Below are positions 1 to 10,018 of a stretch of DNA of 64,000 nucleotides, in pieces. The notes beneath the pieces are model-generated. The model was not told where the DNA came from. It saw only the letters and a program-made list of their open reading frames with translations, and made no database searches. The position numbers and the translations under genes are program-made. How positions within the stretch are numbered: the stretch's first letter is position 1; each line of letters opens with the position of its first letter. This DNA is from Platerodrilus igneus. Lineage: Eukaryota; Arthropoda; Insecta; Coleoptera; Lycidae. Where the stretch lies: contig JARFIW010001368.1 in the NCBI GenBank assembly GCA_036346225.1, positions 62,001 to 126,000 on the forward strand. The letters are read 5' to 3'.

Positions 1-642
1 AGTATAAGTACACAAATTGCATGCGAATGGACGTTCGTTTGTATGGGAGCGCAAATGGGTCTGCAACTGACCTTTACATGATGCAGCGTAATTACATAAA
101 TTGCATGCGTGTGGACGTTCATTTGTATGTGAGCGCATATGTCTTTTCAAGTTATTTCTCTGAGATGCAGAATAATTACATAAATTGCATGCGAATGGAC
201 GTTCGTTTGTATGGGACCGCAAATGAATTTCCAAGGCTCCTTTAGAATATGCAGTATAAGTACATAAATTGCATGCGAATGGACGATCGTTTGTATGGGA
301 GCGCAAATGAGTCTGCAAATTACTTTTACATGATGCAGCATAATTACATAAATTGCATGCGTGTGGACGTTCGTTTTTATGCGACTGCATATGTCTTTTC
401 AAATTATTTTTCTGAGATGCAAAAAAAATACATAAATTCCATGCAGATGGACGTTCGTTGGTATGGGATCGCGCATGAATTTCCAAAGCACTTTTAGAAT
501 ATGCAGTATAATTACACAAATTGCATGCGAATAGATGTTCGTTTAAATGGGACCGCACATGGATTATGAACGTACTTTTAGAAAATGCAGAATATGCACA
601 TAAAAAGCACGCATATGGGCGTTCGTTTGTAAGTGACGTTAC
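1..642 (-). pseudogene. C2H2 zinc-finger gene copy 1, partial, start codon lost
   Basis: The frame is open on the minus strand from 642 to the window edge and encodes at least seven 28-residue C2H2 fingers (C-X2-C-X12-H-X3-H) plus part of an eighth. They are joined by TNERP-type linkers in place of the canonical TGEKP. The fingers probably bind DNA in the nucleus. Where copies 2 and 3 have ATG, this copy has GTA (640-642), with an in-frame TAA just upstream. Finger 3 has lost its first Cys (Trp, near 435) and linker 1 reads NEHLF. The gene continues beyond base 1, so the 3' end is unseen. It could start at an internal Met in finger 3 or be a pseudogene; I favour the pseudogene. Confidence 0.75.
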
Positions 643-979
643 ATCAATGTGTTCTTATAAGTTGAAGAATAAGTTCATAAATTATATGCTGCAGATGTTC
701 TTTAGTATATTGCCTTGTAATGTAGTTGTAAGTTATGTTGTGATAGCATAAAAATCACATCCCGAACAAATTTGGGGGGTTAGACCTTATACGTGAAGCA
801 CAATAGTTACTGAAATTGTCTGCCTATTCAAAATGTATAAATATTTTTCTCTCAACCACACTTTCGTCCACTTTGTTTAATATTCATGTGCGCATTATAT
901 TTTAATTTTGCATTCTTGGTTAATAAACAACAAATTCTACAAAACATTTTTCTCTTCACATTCTAGCTATCGATCAGGG
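643..979 (-). other. 5' flank of zinc-finger copy 1, conserved with copies 2 and 3
   Basis: This stretch matches the sequence just upstream of the other two zinc-finger genes (from about 20059 and 40108). The match stops abruptly at about 979, after the shared bases GATCAGG, where unrelated sequence begins. It is non-coding and probably holds 5' untranslated or promoter sequence. The break suggests that an insertion or rearrangement removed the rest of the flank. Confidence 0.7.
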
Positions 980-1161
980 CCCCTATCCAGGACAAGTGAT
1001 TTTGAGGTGAGTATGCGCAAACGCACACTTGTGTATTTTCGAACTTTCGAAACCCTTCTGTGTGCGAATTGAAAGCGAATGTAAACAACGAGTGGTTATT
1101 TCTGTTCGTTTTGTACATTTTGAATTGAATTCTAACTTAATTTAGTAAATTATATTACTTT
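980..1161. other. Unassigned stretch left of the BEL insertion
   Basis: No coding frame is visible. If the BEL and mariner elements are removed, this stretch runs into the 5' side of the Harbinger transposase gene at 15655. It may therefore be the left end of that element; I found no terminal inverted repeat to prove this. Confidence 0.3.
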
Positions 1162-1683
1162 TGTTACTGAAACTGTTCAGCTCCCACAGTAGCTTGCTTG
1201 TTAATTGATTATTTTATAATTTAGACGCTTGGCCCTGAAAAGAAATTGAGAGTGACAAGTTTTAATTACAGCTGTCAAAGAACATGTTGTATATAAATTC
1301 CATAAAATAGGTAGAGGCAAATCACTTTAAGAAGAACCAATGTCATCATGCGCACAAAGCAAAAATTGGTTAGGAACAGTTCATTATATGTAATTAGAGA
1401 TGGCAGTATTCAGGTTTTAGTGGCGTAGAGTTTTATGATCAACCAATCGGAAATTACCTTGTAAAAGTTTTAGATTTCATTACTATTTATTTTTACTTGA
1501 TACACAGACGGACAGTTTTAAACCGCCATCTAACTAATATAAAATATCTTTTATATAACAATTAACATTAATAAAACAATAAGTTACTCAACAGATGTGT
1601 TTGCAGAACAATGAGCCAGTACAACGTCATTTAAGAGAAGTTCCAAAATTTGAAGCCTCTTATTTCTAAACCAAAACGCAATA
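1162..1683 (+). repeat. 5' LTR of BEL-A
   Basis: Bases 1162-1313 match 13734-13885 and bases 1604-1683 match the end of the 3' LTR almost perfectly. The middle (1314-1603, 290 bp) does not match the 134-bp middle of the 3' LTR. The outer ends define the LTR; the mosaic middle is unusual for one insertion. Confidence 0.8.
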
Positions 1684-1793
1684 AATTCAAAATTTTCACT
1701 TTTCATTGAACTGGAAAGTAGGTTGAAGGGCAGCCCCAATACGAATTCGAAAAGGTATTGGATAACAGTGTAACAACCGCTTAAAACAGTACA

Positions 1794-3365
1794 ATGACGA
1801 ATAGTTGCGCGATGTGTAAAAATCCTGACAGAAAGTTTATGGTCGCTTGTGACATATGTGACAAATGGTTCCATTTCAACTGTGTAGGGGTAGATGAAAC
1901 GGTAGAAGATCGAGACTGGAGTTGTACAATATGTACAAGTAAACTTGCACATGACAAACAGGCCGAAACCGATCGATCACGCGGCAGCAACCCGCAATTA
2001 GTAGCTGAAGTAAAACGCCAACAAGAGGAGGTGATGGAGTTGAGAGCTCTGGTGGCACAACTTCAAGCTAGTCTCAAACAGCAAGCTGTGTCAAGCACAG
2101 ACTCGACGGGCAATTACCGTATTAGCGGAGTATTCGAGGCGTTAAGCAATCCTAGTAACCTCATCGAAAATAGTACGCCTTGTAATGTGGTGTCCAAAGA
2201 AATAACTACTAAAGCAGTTCATAAACTATGTGCACCCTACTCACGGTCGCTCCTGAATCGGGCACAGGTTAATGGTAACAACTCGTCAGTGACGAACAAA
2301 TCTAATAAATCAATTTCAAAACGAAAACTGGCCCACCAGCAGTTAAATGCCGAACTGGGTCTACGTTTAGAATTCTTAAAAAAGGGCTTTGAAGTTGATC
2401 AGCAATTTTGTAATGAGGAAACTGATATATCTGACGAAGGTGATTTATTGGCAGCTACTGAGCAGAAAGTTTCGTCCTGGGTAGACGAACAACCATTCGA
2501 GAAATCGCAAATAAATGAAGAACATCAACCAAGGGTTCTCGCTAAACACAAAATAAGTGACTCTAACGCTAATTTAAAACCATCGGTGTTACGGAAAACT
2601 TCCTCACATCATAACTTGCATGTGACGTACGATCGGCACACGCCTTCTGCTTTGAAAGCGTTTACGCCATGCCTTTACAATAGAGAAAACGAGTATTTTC
2701 TTTCCATCGGCGGCAAACCGAGTCAGAATGAGACAGGCGTAGAACGAATAACAATGCAACAAATTGCTATGAAACAAATTCTGCCGAAACACTGCATGAA
2801 ATTTGGCGGTGAACCGGATAAATGGCCTATGTTCATCTCCTGGTTCAAGCGTACCACGTTAGAGTGTCATCTCCTAGATGATGACAATTTAAGCCGCTTG
2901 CAAACCTGTCTGGAAGGAAGAGCACAACGACTTGTACAAAGCTTCTATAACTTCCCTGGAACGCTGCCGCAAGTAATGAGAGCTTTAGAAATTCAATTTG
3001 GAAGACTAGAGCTTATTTTGGATGCTGTGGTTGATCAAATTGAATCGTGTGGCAACGTTTCACAAGAGCACCTTCAATCGGTGCAAGAATTCGCCGTGAC
3101 TGTCCAACATGTTGTAATAACAATGCGCGCAGCGGGACTACACGATATGCTCACAAACTTTGCACTAATGCGGACGATTGTTAGTAAACTGTCTGGAACC
3201 TTACAACTGGAATGGGCAAAATATAAAGTTGCGCAAGCGAATCCTGACTTAATTATGTTCACTACATGGATCTCAGAGTTATCCGAAAGTGTAGGAAGTA
3301 TCGCTGTTGTAAAGCAACCTAACGAAGTGTATAAAAATAGACGTCCCGAGATTCGTAAGCAATAA
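1794..3365 (+). CDS. BEL-A Gag with N-terminal PHD-like zinc finger
   Basis: This 523-residue frame starts at ATG, 110 bp after the LTR. Residues 4-47 have the Cys4-His-Cys3 spacing of a PHD finger (CAMC, CDIC, HFNC, CTIC). A short coiled-coil-like stretch follows (about 60-100), then a polar low-complexity region. Residues about 320-505 resemble the DUF1759 Gag core of BEL/Pao elements (FGGEPDKWPMFISWF). Gag assembles the virus-like particle in the cytoplasm. A PHD finger would be expected to bind histone tails, so it might steer integration or nuclear entry; that is inference. The frame is intact to a TAA and the zinc knuckles follow in another frame. Confidence 0.8.
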   Translation: MTNSCAMCKNPDRKFMVACDICDKWFHFNCVGVDETVEDRDWSCTICTSKLAHDKQAETDRSRGSNPQLVAEVKRQQEEVMELRALVAQLQASLKQQAVSSTDSTGNYRISGVFEALSNPSNLIENSTPCNVVSKEITTKAVHKLCAPYSRSLLNRAQVNGNNSSVTNKSNKSISKRKLAHQQLNAELGLRLEFLKKGFEVDQQFCNEETDISDEGDLLAATEQKVSSWVDEQPFEKSQINEEHQPRVLAKHKISDSNANLKPSVLRKTSSHHNLHVTYDRHTPSALKAFTPCLYNRENEYFLSIGGKPSQNETGVERITMQQIAMKQILPKHCMKFGGEPDKWPMFISWFKRTTLECHLLDDDNLSRLQTCLEGRAQRLVQSFYNFPGTLPQVMRALEIQFGRLELILDAVVDQIESCGNVSQEHLQSVQEFAVTVQHVVITMRAAGLHDMLTNFALMRTIVSKLSGTLQLEWAKYKVAQANPDLIMFTTWISELSESVGSIAVVKQPNEVYKNRRPEIRKQ

Positions 3366-3395
3366 TCAATAATTCACAATGCACATTCCTTAAGT

Positions 3396-3686
3396 TTGGA
3401 AAACCGGGTGGTATCAAGAGATAAAAACAGGCACCCACACGCTAATAAATGTTCACTCTGTAACGACGGCATTCATAGTGTAAACGAGTGCCGATTATTT
3501 TTAGAATCTTCTAAAACTAAGCGGTGGGAACTACTAAGACAACATAAACTGTGCCGGAAATGTTTAGGGTCTTACTATGCGGGTTGGCTTTTTAGGATGA
3601 TAAAGGAGGTGATAAGATATGCTAATTATAGGGAAGGACCAATTGCTTTTTGTAGCAATACTGATGGCGGTGGAGCGGTTATGTAA
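3396..3686 (+). pseudogene. BEL-A Gag zinc-knuckle region, truncated
   Basis: The segment has no ATG and continues Gag in another frame. Up to about base 3575 it reads like the Cys/His region at the end of BEL Gag (CSLCNDGIHSVNEC, then LCRKCLGS). After LGS the expected second knuckle is replaced by unrelated residues, so the break with foreign DNA lies near 3575. The remaining 35 codons are not BEL-like. Confidence 0.7.
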
Positions 3687-4208
3687 TAACTAAAAACAAC
3701 TACAACAACTACTTAAAGAAGGGTATAAATACCTTAAGGCCTGTGCCGATGTGGGCAATAAAAGTTTACACACAAAAGCTTCGCGGACAACCAATAACAC
3801 GCACGTTTGGGTGTCGGTGTCGCTTTCGAAAGCTCTCACACAACCGTCTTCAGCAAGGGTTCGAATGCAACTGTGTTCATGCAATTTTACTGTCGGTATA
3901 AATGTTTCACTAAACTGCAGGATACCCGCACAAATAGTATTCGTTGTCACCAACTCCAATAAATGTTCGATGATGACGCAACATACCGCCCACCAAATTC
4001 ATAGAATTTTGAAAAGGAGGGAAGTAGGTTGGGTGAAGGAAATCACATGGGATTTGACCTTGCTAGGAAAACAGGTAACGAAAGATAGGGTAGTACACTA
4101 CAGCGAGCGATATTACCAACTATGAAAAATATAAAAAAAAATATATGTAAATAAGCAAATATGTAAAAATAATATACTACTATACATGTAAGAAATGTGT
4201 ATATACAT
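3687..4208. other. Unassigned sequence inside the BEL-A disruption
   Basis: Short open frames occur on both strands here, but none matches a BEL domain I recognise. The stretch lies between the broken Gag knuckle and the inverted BEL-B integrase end. It could be part of BEL-B's 3' region, or filler from the rearrangement. Confidence 0.3.
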
Positions 4209-5004
4209 CTAAACATAAAATAAAATTAAAATACCGGTGGGCGCTAGTTTGAACAAAGGTCGTTTTAATGTGCCATGTGCAGTTTTGATCTGGGTAATAC
4301 GTGCTGCCGGTAGGTCTCCCATAGGAGGAGTTACCAGGACCGGTTTGGTACGAAAACATCTATGACATAATGATAAATAACTTTCGGATTGAATTTTTAA
4401 TAGAAAGGATCCAGAAATTCTGTTGGATAAGATACGCTGTGGTATTAACACCGGGATGGTAATACCTTTCATGAGTTGACCGAATGATAAGTTCGGTTAA
4501 TCGGTGCCGCTGAGGCAATAACGCAGGAAACTTTTCGAAATAGGAAAGCGAAGAATGTGTCAAGCGCCCACCTACTCTTAAGATATTTTGTGGATCAACA
4601 AATGGAGAAAGTTTTCGCAAGCTTTTAGGTAATTTACGGTTTGCCTTGATCGAAGCTATTTCCTTTGAAAATGTAACATTTTGTACATGCCGAACGATAA
4701 TCATGAGAGCATTGTGTAATTCAATGTCTGTTAAGGGACCCGTATGACGTTGAGCCATGGGTTTAGAAAATCTATAAATGTAAGCCACGATGCCTTGGAT
4801 TTTATATAACGATGAAAAGCGACTTAGTAAAATGTCAATGACGTTTGGATCTGTTTGAGCGACAAATGTTAGGATCTTCCTTTCCGTAGTTACCTCAGCA
4901 ATTGAGGTTGACAATGTCGGTTGAGGCGGCCACGAGTCACTAGGGTAGTGAAGCCATTCAGGCCCCGCCCACCATAGCGAACATGAAATAACCGCGCTTG
5001 GCAT
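4209..5004 (-). pseudogene. BEL-B integrase, N-terminal zinc-binding part
   Basis: Two overlapping frames (5004-4360 and 4472-4209) together cover the integrase zinc-binding region (LTELIIRSTHERYYHPGVNT, then CHRCFRTK) and the MGDLPAARI motif that precedes the catalytic core in BEL integrases. A frameshift near 4365-4470 separates them. Sequence stops being integrase-like after about 4270, before the DDE core, so no catalytic residues are present. Confidence 0.75.
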
Positions 5005-5166
5005 TAATCCCCGAGATGCAGGATCAGCCGGATTATGCGAAGATTTAATCTAAAACCATCGGCTAGGTGCAATGATTTCTTGAATGTGGCTAACACGGTT
5101 TGCCACAAAAGTTTTCCAACGAAAAGGTGGAGAACGTATCCAAGTGAGAGCGACCGTAGAATCACT

Positions 5167-6630
5167 CTACGCTGAAACATCGGAGATGTCAATCAAGCCT
5201 TGATAAGACCGAATGGTACAAGAAAGTAAATCGGTTAATAAAACGGCGGCACATAATTCCAAACGTGGAATTGAAATGCGCTTAATTGGAGCTACTTTTG
5301 TTTTAGCGGTTACAAATTGTACAGTTATTTCTCCAGTAGTTTGATTTATGAACTGAAAATACACTACCGCCGCATACCCTACCTCGCTAGCATCGCAAAA
5401 CCCATGCAAATGACAAGTAAAAGGATCCGAAGGGGGTAAACAACGTGGTAACTTTAATGACGATAATAACGGCAACTCTTCTTGATACTGCTGCCATTGA
5501 GACAAAATGTCTGCTGGTGGGATGTCATCCCAATTCAAACCTAACGCCTGGATTAGGCGTTTTGCAAAAAGTGTTAGTGGGGCTAAAAACCCTAATGGAT
5601 CATATATTCTGGCAACTTGTGAAAGTATGTTGCGCTTTGTACATATTGGGTTTAATGGTTTAACCCGAAATGAGAAAATATCTTCTGTAGGTGACCATTG
5701 AAGACCTAATATTTTTATTGATTCGCCAGAATCGAAATCGAGAGAAGTATATTGGCAAAAATCTGACGGAATGCCTTCCAAAATAGAAACTGAATTAGAA
5801 CTCCATTTTCGAAGTTCAAACCTAGCCGAATGTAAAAGTCGGATAAGTTGATCTTTAATTTCGCGGGCGGATTGTATAGAATCTCCACCAGCGACGAAAT
5901 CGTCAATATATAGATTTGACCGTATAGCCTCAGCGGCTAACGGAAACCTTTTGCCTTCGTCAATGGCTAATTGCTGAAGGGTTTCTAATGAAAGATAAGG
6001 CGATGACTTAATACCATAGGTCACTGTATTAAGCTGATAAGTCTGAATGGGTTCTTCTGCGGAGAACCGCCAAACAATTAATTGAAACTTTCGATGTTTT
6101 TCGGTAACCAAAATTTGTCGATACATCTGGCGAACATCACAAGTAAAAACGAAACGATGAGAGCGAAATTTAAGTAAGATTGACGAAATGTCATTTTGGA
6201 GACTAGGTCCAGCCAATTGAGTGTCATTAAGTGACACGTTGTTTTTATCCTTTGCAGAGGCGTCAAAAACCACACGAATTTTAGAAGTATGACCTTCCTC
6301 TTTAAACACAGGGTGATGGGGTAAAAAATAATTATCGTTCCCAACGGGCGGAGAATCGAGTAATGCCATATGACCCGCATCAAGATAGTCCTGCAAGAAA
6401 TTGTTGTATTGGGCGCGTAGCTCGGTTGAGCATGCAATTTGCGCTCCAACGAAAATAGTCTTTTGTAGCCATGTCAAAGGAATTATCAAAACGGGCAAAG
6501 TATCGTTGAACGGTAACGCAACAATAAAACGACCGCTAGGGTCACGCGAAAACGTGTTTTCAAAATCAAATCTGTCTTTTCTTCTTCTGGAGAAGTATAA
6601 GGCTTGGATGGCAACTCTTCTATCTCCCAA
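5167..6630 (-). CDS. BEL-B reverse transcriptase and RNase H
   Basis: This 487-residue open frame includes the RT fingers (IRVVFDASAK), the palm motif FTCDVRQMYRQI and the catalytic YIDD box in SNLYIDDFVAGGD. The connection LGLQWSPTEDIFSF and ARIYDPLGFLAPLTLFAKRL follows, then the RNase H start with HGFCDAS. The polymerase copies element RNA into DNA in the particle; RNase H removes the RNA strand. RNase H is cut off at a stop near 5167 and continues only in other frames. It is the longest intact pol frame of any BEL piece here, but it has no promoter or LTR of its own, so expression is doubtful. Confidence 0.85.
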   Translation of the reverse strand: MGDRRVAIQALYFSRRRKDRFDFENTFSRDPSGRFIVALPFNDTLPVLIIPLTWLQKTIFVGAQIACSTELRAQYNNFLQDYLDAGHMALLDSPPVGNDNYFLPHHPVFKEEGHTSKIRVVFDASAKDKNNVSLNDTQLAGPSLQNDISSILLKFRSHRFVFTCDVRQMYRQILVTEKHRKFQLIVWRFSAEEPIQTYQLNTVTYGIKSSPYLSLETLQQLAIDEGKRFPLAAEAIRSNLYIDDFVAGGDSIQSAREIKDQLIRLLHSARFELRKWSSNSVSILEGIPSDFCQYTSLDFDSGESIKILGLQWSPTEDIFSFRVKPLNPICTKRNILSQVARIYDPLGFLAPLTLFAKRLIQALGLNWDDIPPADILSQWQQYQEELPLLSSLKLPRCLPPSDPFTCHLHGFCDASEVGYAAVVYFQFINQTTGEITVQFVTAKTKVAPIKRISIPRLELCAAVLLTDLLSCTIRSYQGLIDISDVSA

Positions 6631-6689
6631 AACCGCCTTAGGGTCTGGTCGATAGGATCTTCTACAGAAGTAAAAATGCTTGGACAGTA

Positions 6690-6974
6690 TCAGACTGCAA
6701 GCTTTTGTGGGACCAATAATAGTCCAACCAAAATTGTATTTATGGCGGCAGGCTGAAGAAATTTGCCATGTATAACACTGCCATTGATGATGAACGGATA
6801 AACATCTGCTCCGAGGAGCATGTCAATGGTTCCTGGAGAGTTCCAGGTCGGGTCTGCATAGAGCAGGCCGCATAAGTGTTCCCAATTATTAGGAACTTCA
6901 ACGCTGGGTAATTTGCCAGATATTGACGAAAGCACATAAGTTGTGACTTCTAGAGATTTTTCAGAGTCTAACAT
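6690..6974 (-). pseudogene. BEL-B aspartic protease, C-terminal half (DUF1758)
   Basis: The frame carries the DUF1758-type strand IDMLLGADVYPFI and the following AAINTILVG, which close the retropepsin-like fold of BEL elements. It lies between the Gag frame with the active-site loop (7068-8052) and the RT frame, each in a different reading frame. That implies at least two frameshifts. Confidence 0.7.
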
Positions 6975-7067
6975 AGAGCGAATGGTGCAGCTGACGGCAC
7001 CCCTATTGACTGCTGAAGTTGTCTGCCCAAGTCCATAAATCGGAACTTGAGAACGTATGCGTGGAAG

Positions 7068-8052
7068 TCAAAGTTTGCTCACGCAATCGTCTCGAATAAA
7101 GCTAGCTTGAGAGCCAGGGTCTAAGAGTACCCTGATCGGTTTGTATCTACCAGAACGATCTTGAACTTCCACAACAGCAGTGGAGAGTAAGACAGTAACC
7201 CCAAGATTTGAATTCGTCTGTGAAGACAAAACATTTGCCGGAATAGGAGAGGCTGACTGCGTCCTATTGGCATTTTTATGCATGTGTGTAGCGGTCGGTT
7301 CAGCTGAACGGCTAGAAGCAGGTTGCGCTTCAAAATGTAGCAAGGTATGATGCGGCTTGGCGCAAGTTCGACAGGAATTATAAGATTTGCATTGCATGGA
7401 CGCATGGTCTGTTCGTAAGCAATTTAAACAAAGGTGTAAGCGTTTGACAATGTCGAAACGTTCCGTCGGAGTTCTCTTTAAAAACGATTGACATCTATAA
7501 ATTAAGTGATTGCCTTTGCAAGAAGGACAATGGTGCAAAAATGAATTCTTTGAGTCACTGGAGCTACTTGGTGTATCCAGTGAAACTACGTTAGAAGAAA
7601 CTTTTGGTTTAAATTGAAACGCTGAGGATTTCTTAGGCACTGATGTGTGAGATGTATGGACAGTCGTCGAATAAGAAACAGGTGCGGTTGAAGAAAAGGT
7701 TTCCAACGCTGCACATTGTTGAGTTAAAAAATATCTCAAATCATCGAAATTGGGTATTTGCTTCGGATCCGATTGGAGTTCGAAGCGTTTTCTAGTGAAC
7801 GGATCGAGTTTTTCTAAAAGACAATCGACCAGAATAAAGTTCCAATGTTCAGTGGGAAACTTTAAGTTAGTTAGAACAGCAAGGTTCTCTGAAAAACAAT
7901 CAATAAGTGCCCTAAGTTTCTTAGGGTCTTCTGATTTTAAAGGTGGAAAGTCTTTCATAGCTTTCCAATGCAAAGTTGCCAATAAACGCGGATTGCTAAA
8001 TCTCTCACGCAAGGCATTATATGAAATGATAAAATTATCTCGCGAAATGTAT
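7068..8052 (-). pseudogene. BEL-B Gag, 5'-truncated, with start of protease
   Basis: The frame is open from the breakpoint near 8052; the Met at 8012 is internal. It starts within the DUF1759 core (YNALRERFSNPRLL) and carries two Cys/His zinc-binding stretches (CPSCKGNHLIYRC, then LCLNCLRTDHASMQC and CRTCAKPHH). It ends with a protease active-site loop reading LLDPGSQASFI, where family members have DSG or DTG. A Pro in that position should kill the protease. Confidence 0.75.
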
Positions 8053-8053
8053 T

Positions 8054-9555
8054 CCCCGTAATAAATCCGAAGAAACCGGGGAAAGTGCGCTTGGTGTGGG
8101 ATGCAGCAGCAACTGTAGGATGTATTTCGCTAAATTCATGTTTGCCAAAAGGTTCCGATCTACTTTGTTTACTTCCTGCTGTTTTGTTTCGATTCCGTGA
8201 AAGAAAATTCGCAATATCAGGGGATATACATGAAATGTTCCATCAAGTGTTGATCCGAGAAGAAGACCAACAGGCCCAGCGATTCCTATGGCGTAATAGT
8301 AAACAAAAATCAGAGATTGAGGTTTATGTGATGCAGGTGATGACGTTTGGTGCCTCCTGCTCACCTAGTACTGCACATTACGTCAAAACATGCATGCCGC
8401 AAAATTCGAGTCGTCTCATCCCCGCGCTGTGACTGCCATCCGAGACAATCATTATGTCGATGATTGGTTAGACAGTTTTGCCACCGAAGGGGAGGCAATA
8501 TCGGTTGCGAAGGACGTGGTACGAATACACGCTGAAGCAGGGTTTGAGTTACGCAAGTTTGTGTCGAACTTCTCACAAGTGTTGCATGCTATAGGCGCAG
8601 AGGACTCTGATTCTAATAACAAGAATTTAAACCTGGCAAATAATTCGTTGGGAGCTAAAATACTTGGAATGTGGTGGTCGACCGAAACTGACATGCTCTA
8701 TTATGAAATTAATCTCGGTAGGATACCACCAGAAATCCTAAATGGTCAACGTCCCCCAACAAAACGCGAAGTGCTAAAAACGTTGATCTCCGTGTTTGAT
8801 CCTCTTGGACTAATTTCATGTTTTATGGTATACCTAACAACTTATTACAAGAAATTAGGCGTTCCGCGATTGGGTGGGATCAAGTTATCACAGACCGTCA
8901 ACACGCGAAGTGGATAGCTTGGACAAAAACATTGCCGAAACTTTGGGAAATAAGTATACCCCTATGTTACCTTTCCGAACCGATCGATAATCTTCAAATG
9001 CATACTTTCGTAGACGCTTTTTTAAATGCATTTGCCGCAATCGTTTACTTCCGATTTACTGGTCCAAATGGAATAAAAACTGCATTGATTGCATCAAAAA
9101 CTAAGGTAGCCCCTCAAAAACTTATGTCAGTTAAACGATTAGAACTGCATGCAGCAGTACTTGGTGCCCGTTTGGCGAAAACCGTTATTACTACGCATTC
9201 ACTTTGTCCAGAACTACAAGTATTTTGGTCTGATTCGGTGGATGTTTTATCATGGCTCCGGTCTGATCACCGTAGATATCGACAATTTGTAGCTTTCCGG
9301 GTCAGTGAAATTCTCGACACCACGAAAGTAGAGGAATGGCGGTGGATACCGACACGCATAAACGTCGCCGATGAAGGGACAAAGTGGAAAGACCAACTAA
9401 AAATTAATTCCAATTGTCGATGGTTTGTTGGGCCAGAGTTTTTAAACCTACCGGAATCTGAGTGGCCGAAAGAACTACCACAAAATTTAAAACTAGAAAC
9501 GGACGAAGATAAGCTGTCAACCATGAGTCACTTTGAACCAATGACACATGTCTAG
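8054..9555 (+). pseudogene. BEL-A reverse transcriptase and RNase H, frameshifted
   Basis: Three plus-strand frames (to 8432, 8390-8917, 8818-9555) together give the BEL RT from [10 protein letters not shown] through [18 protein letters not shown] in NHYVDDWLDSF, FDPLGLIS and RNase H (HTFVDAFLNAFAA; SVKRLELHAAVLGA). The connection is KILGMWWSTETDM. Two frameshifts, near 8400 and 8820, break it. The N-terminal fingers and all the protease are absent because the sequence starts at the breakpoint beside BEL-B. Confidence 0.8.
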
Positions 9556-9611
9556 TTCCTAAAGCGGAACGGTTCTCGCAATGGTGCCGATTTCTAAGAA
9601 CTCAAGCATGG

Positions 9612-10018
9612 GTGCTAAGAATCTTTTATAAAGGAACGAAACCAAACGAAAATCTTAGCGAGCTTGAAGTTCACGAAATACAACGAGCGGAACGAGAAAT
9701 TTTTAGGCATTTACAATTCGGAGACTACGAAGGAGAAATTAAAAGCCTAAAAAATGATCCTAATAAATCAATCGAGAGGCGGAGCGCAATCTACAAATTA
9801 ACTCCTTTTCTCGACCAACACAAGATCTTGCGAGTAAAAGGACGGGCGAAGGATGTTGTTGGTGCAACGTACGACGCCATGAATCCTATAATTTTACATC
9901 GTAACAATCCGATCACTTATTTAATACTAAGCGACTACCACCGCAAATTTGGACACCAAAATCACGAATTGGTTGAAAATGAAATTCGACAAAGATTTTG
10001 TATCCCAAAGTTTGTAAC
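9612..10018 (+). pseudogene. BEL-A integrase zinc-binding region, truncated
   Basis: The frame carries the BEL integrase pre-core (LTPFLDQHKILRVKGRA, then the HRKFGHQNHE histidines) and stops being integrase-like after IRQRFCIPKF, near 10018. The matching continuation, with the cysteines NCQLC, is at 12719 onwards. A 2.7-kb stretch therefore separates the His and Cys halves of one zinc finger. Confidence 0.8.

Larger units (their letters stand above)
4209..8053 (-). mobile_element. Inverted fragment of a second BEL/Pao element (BEL-B)
   Basis: Read on the minus strand, this is a continuous gag-protease-RT-RNase H-integrase order of a BEL family distinct from BEL-A: the RT motif is YIDD rather than YVDD and the surrounding residues differ. 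It begins in mid-Gag at about 8053 and ends in integrase just before the first catalytic Asp (about 4209), so both ends are missing. No LTRs flank it. The right break falls exactly where BEL-A RT resumes on the plus strand. This looks more like an inversion or rearrangement between two elements than a clean insertion. Confidence 0.8.

Noticed and set aside
1..600. Regularly spaced repeats that could suggest a CRISPR array or satellite
   Set aside because: The 84-bp period is exactly 28 codons of zinc finger on the minus strand, and the units vary by codon.
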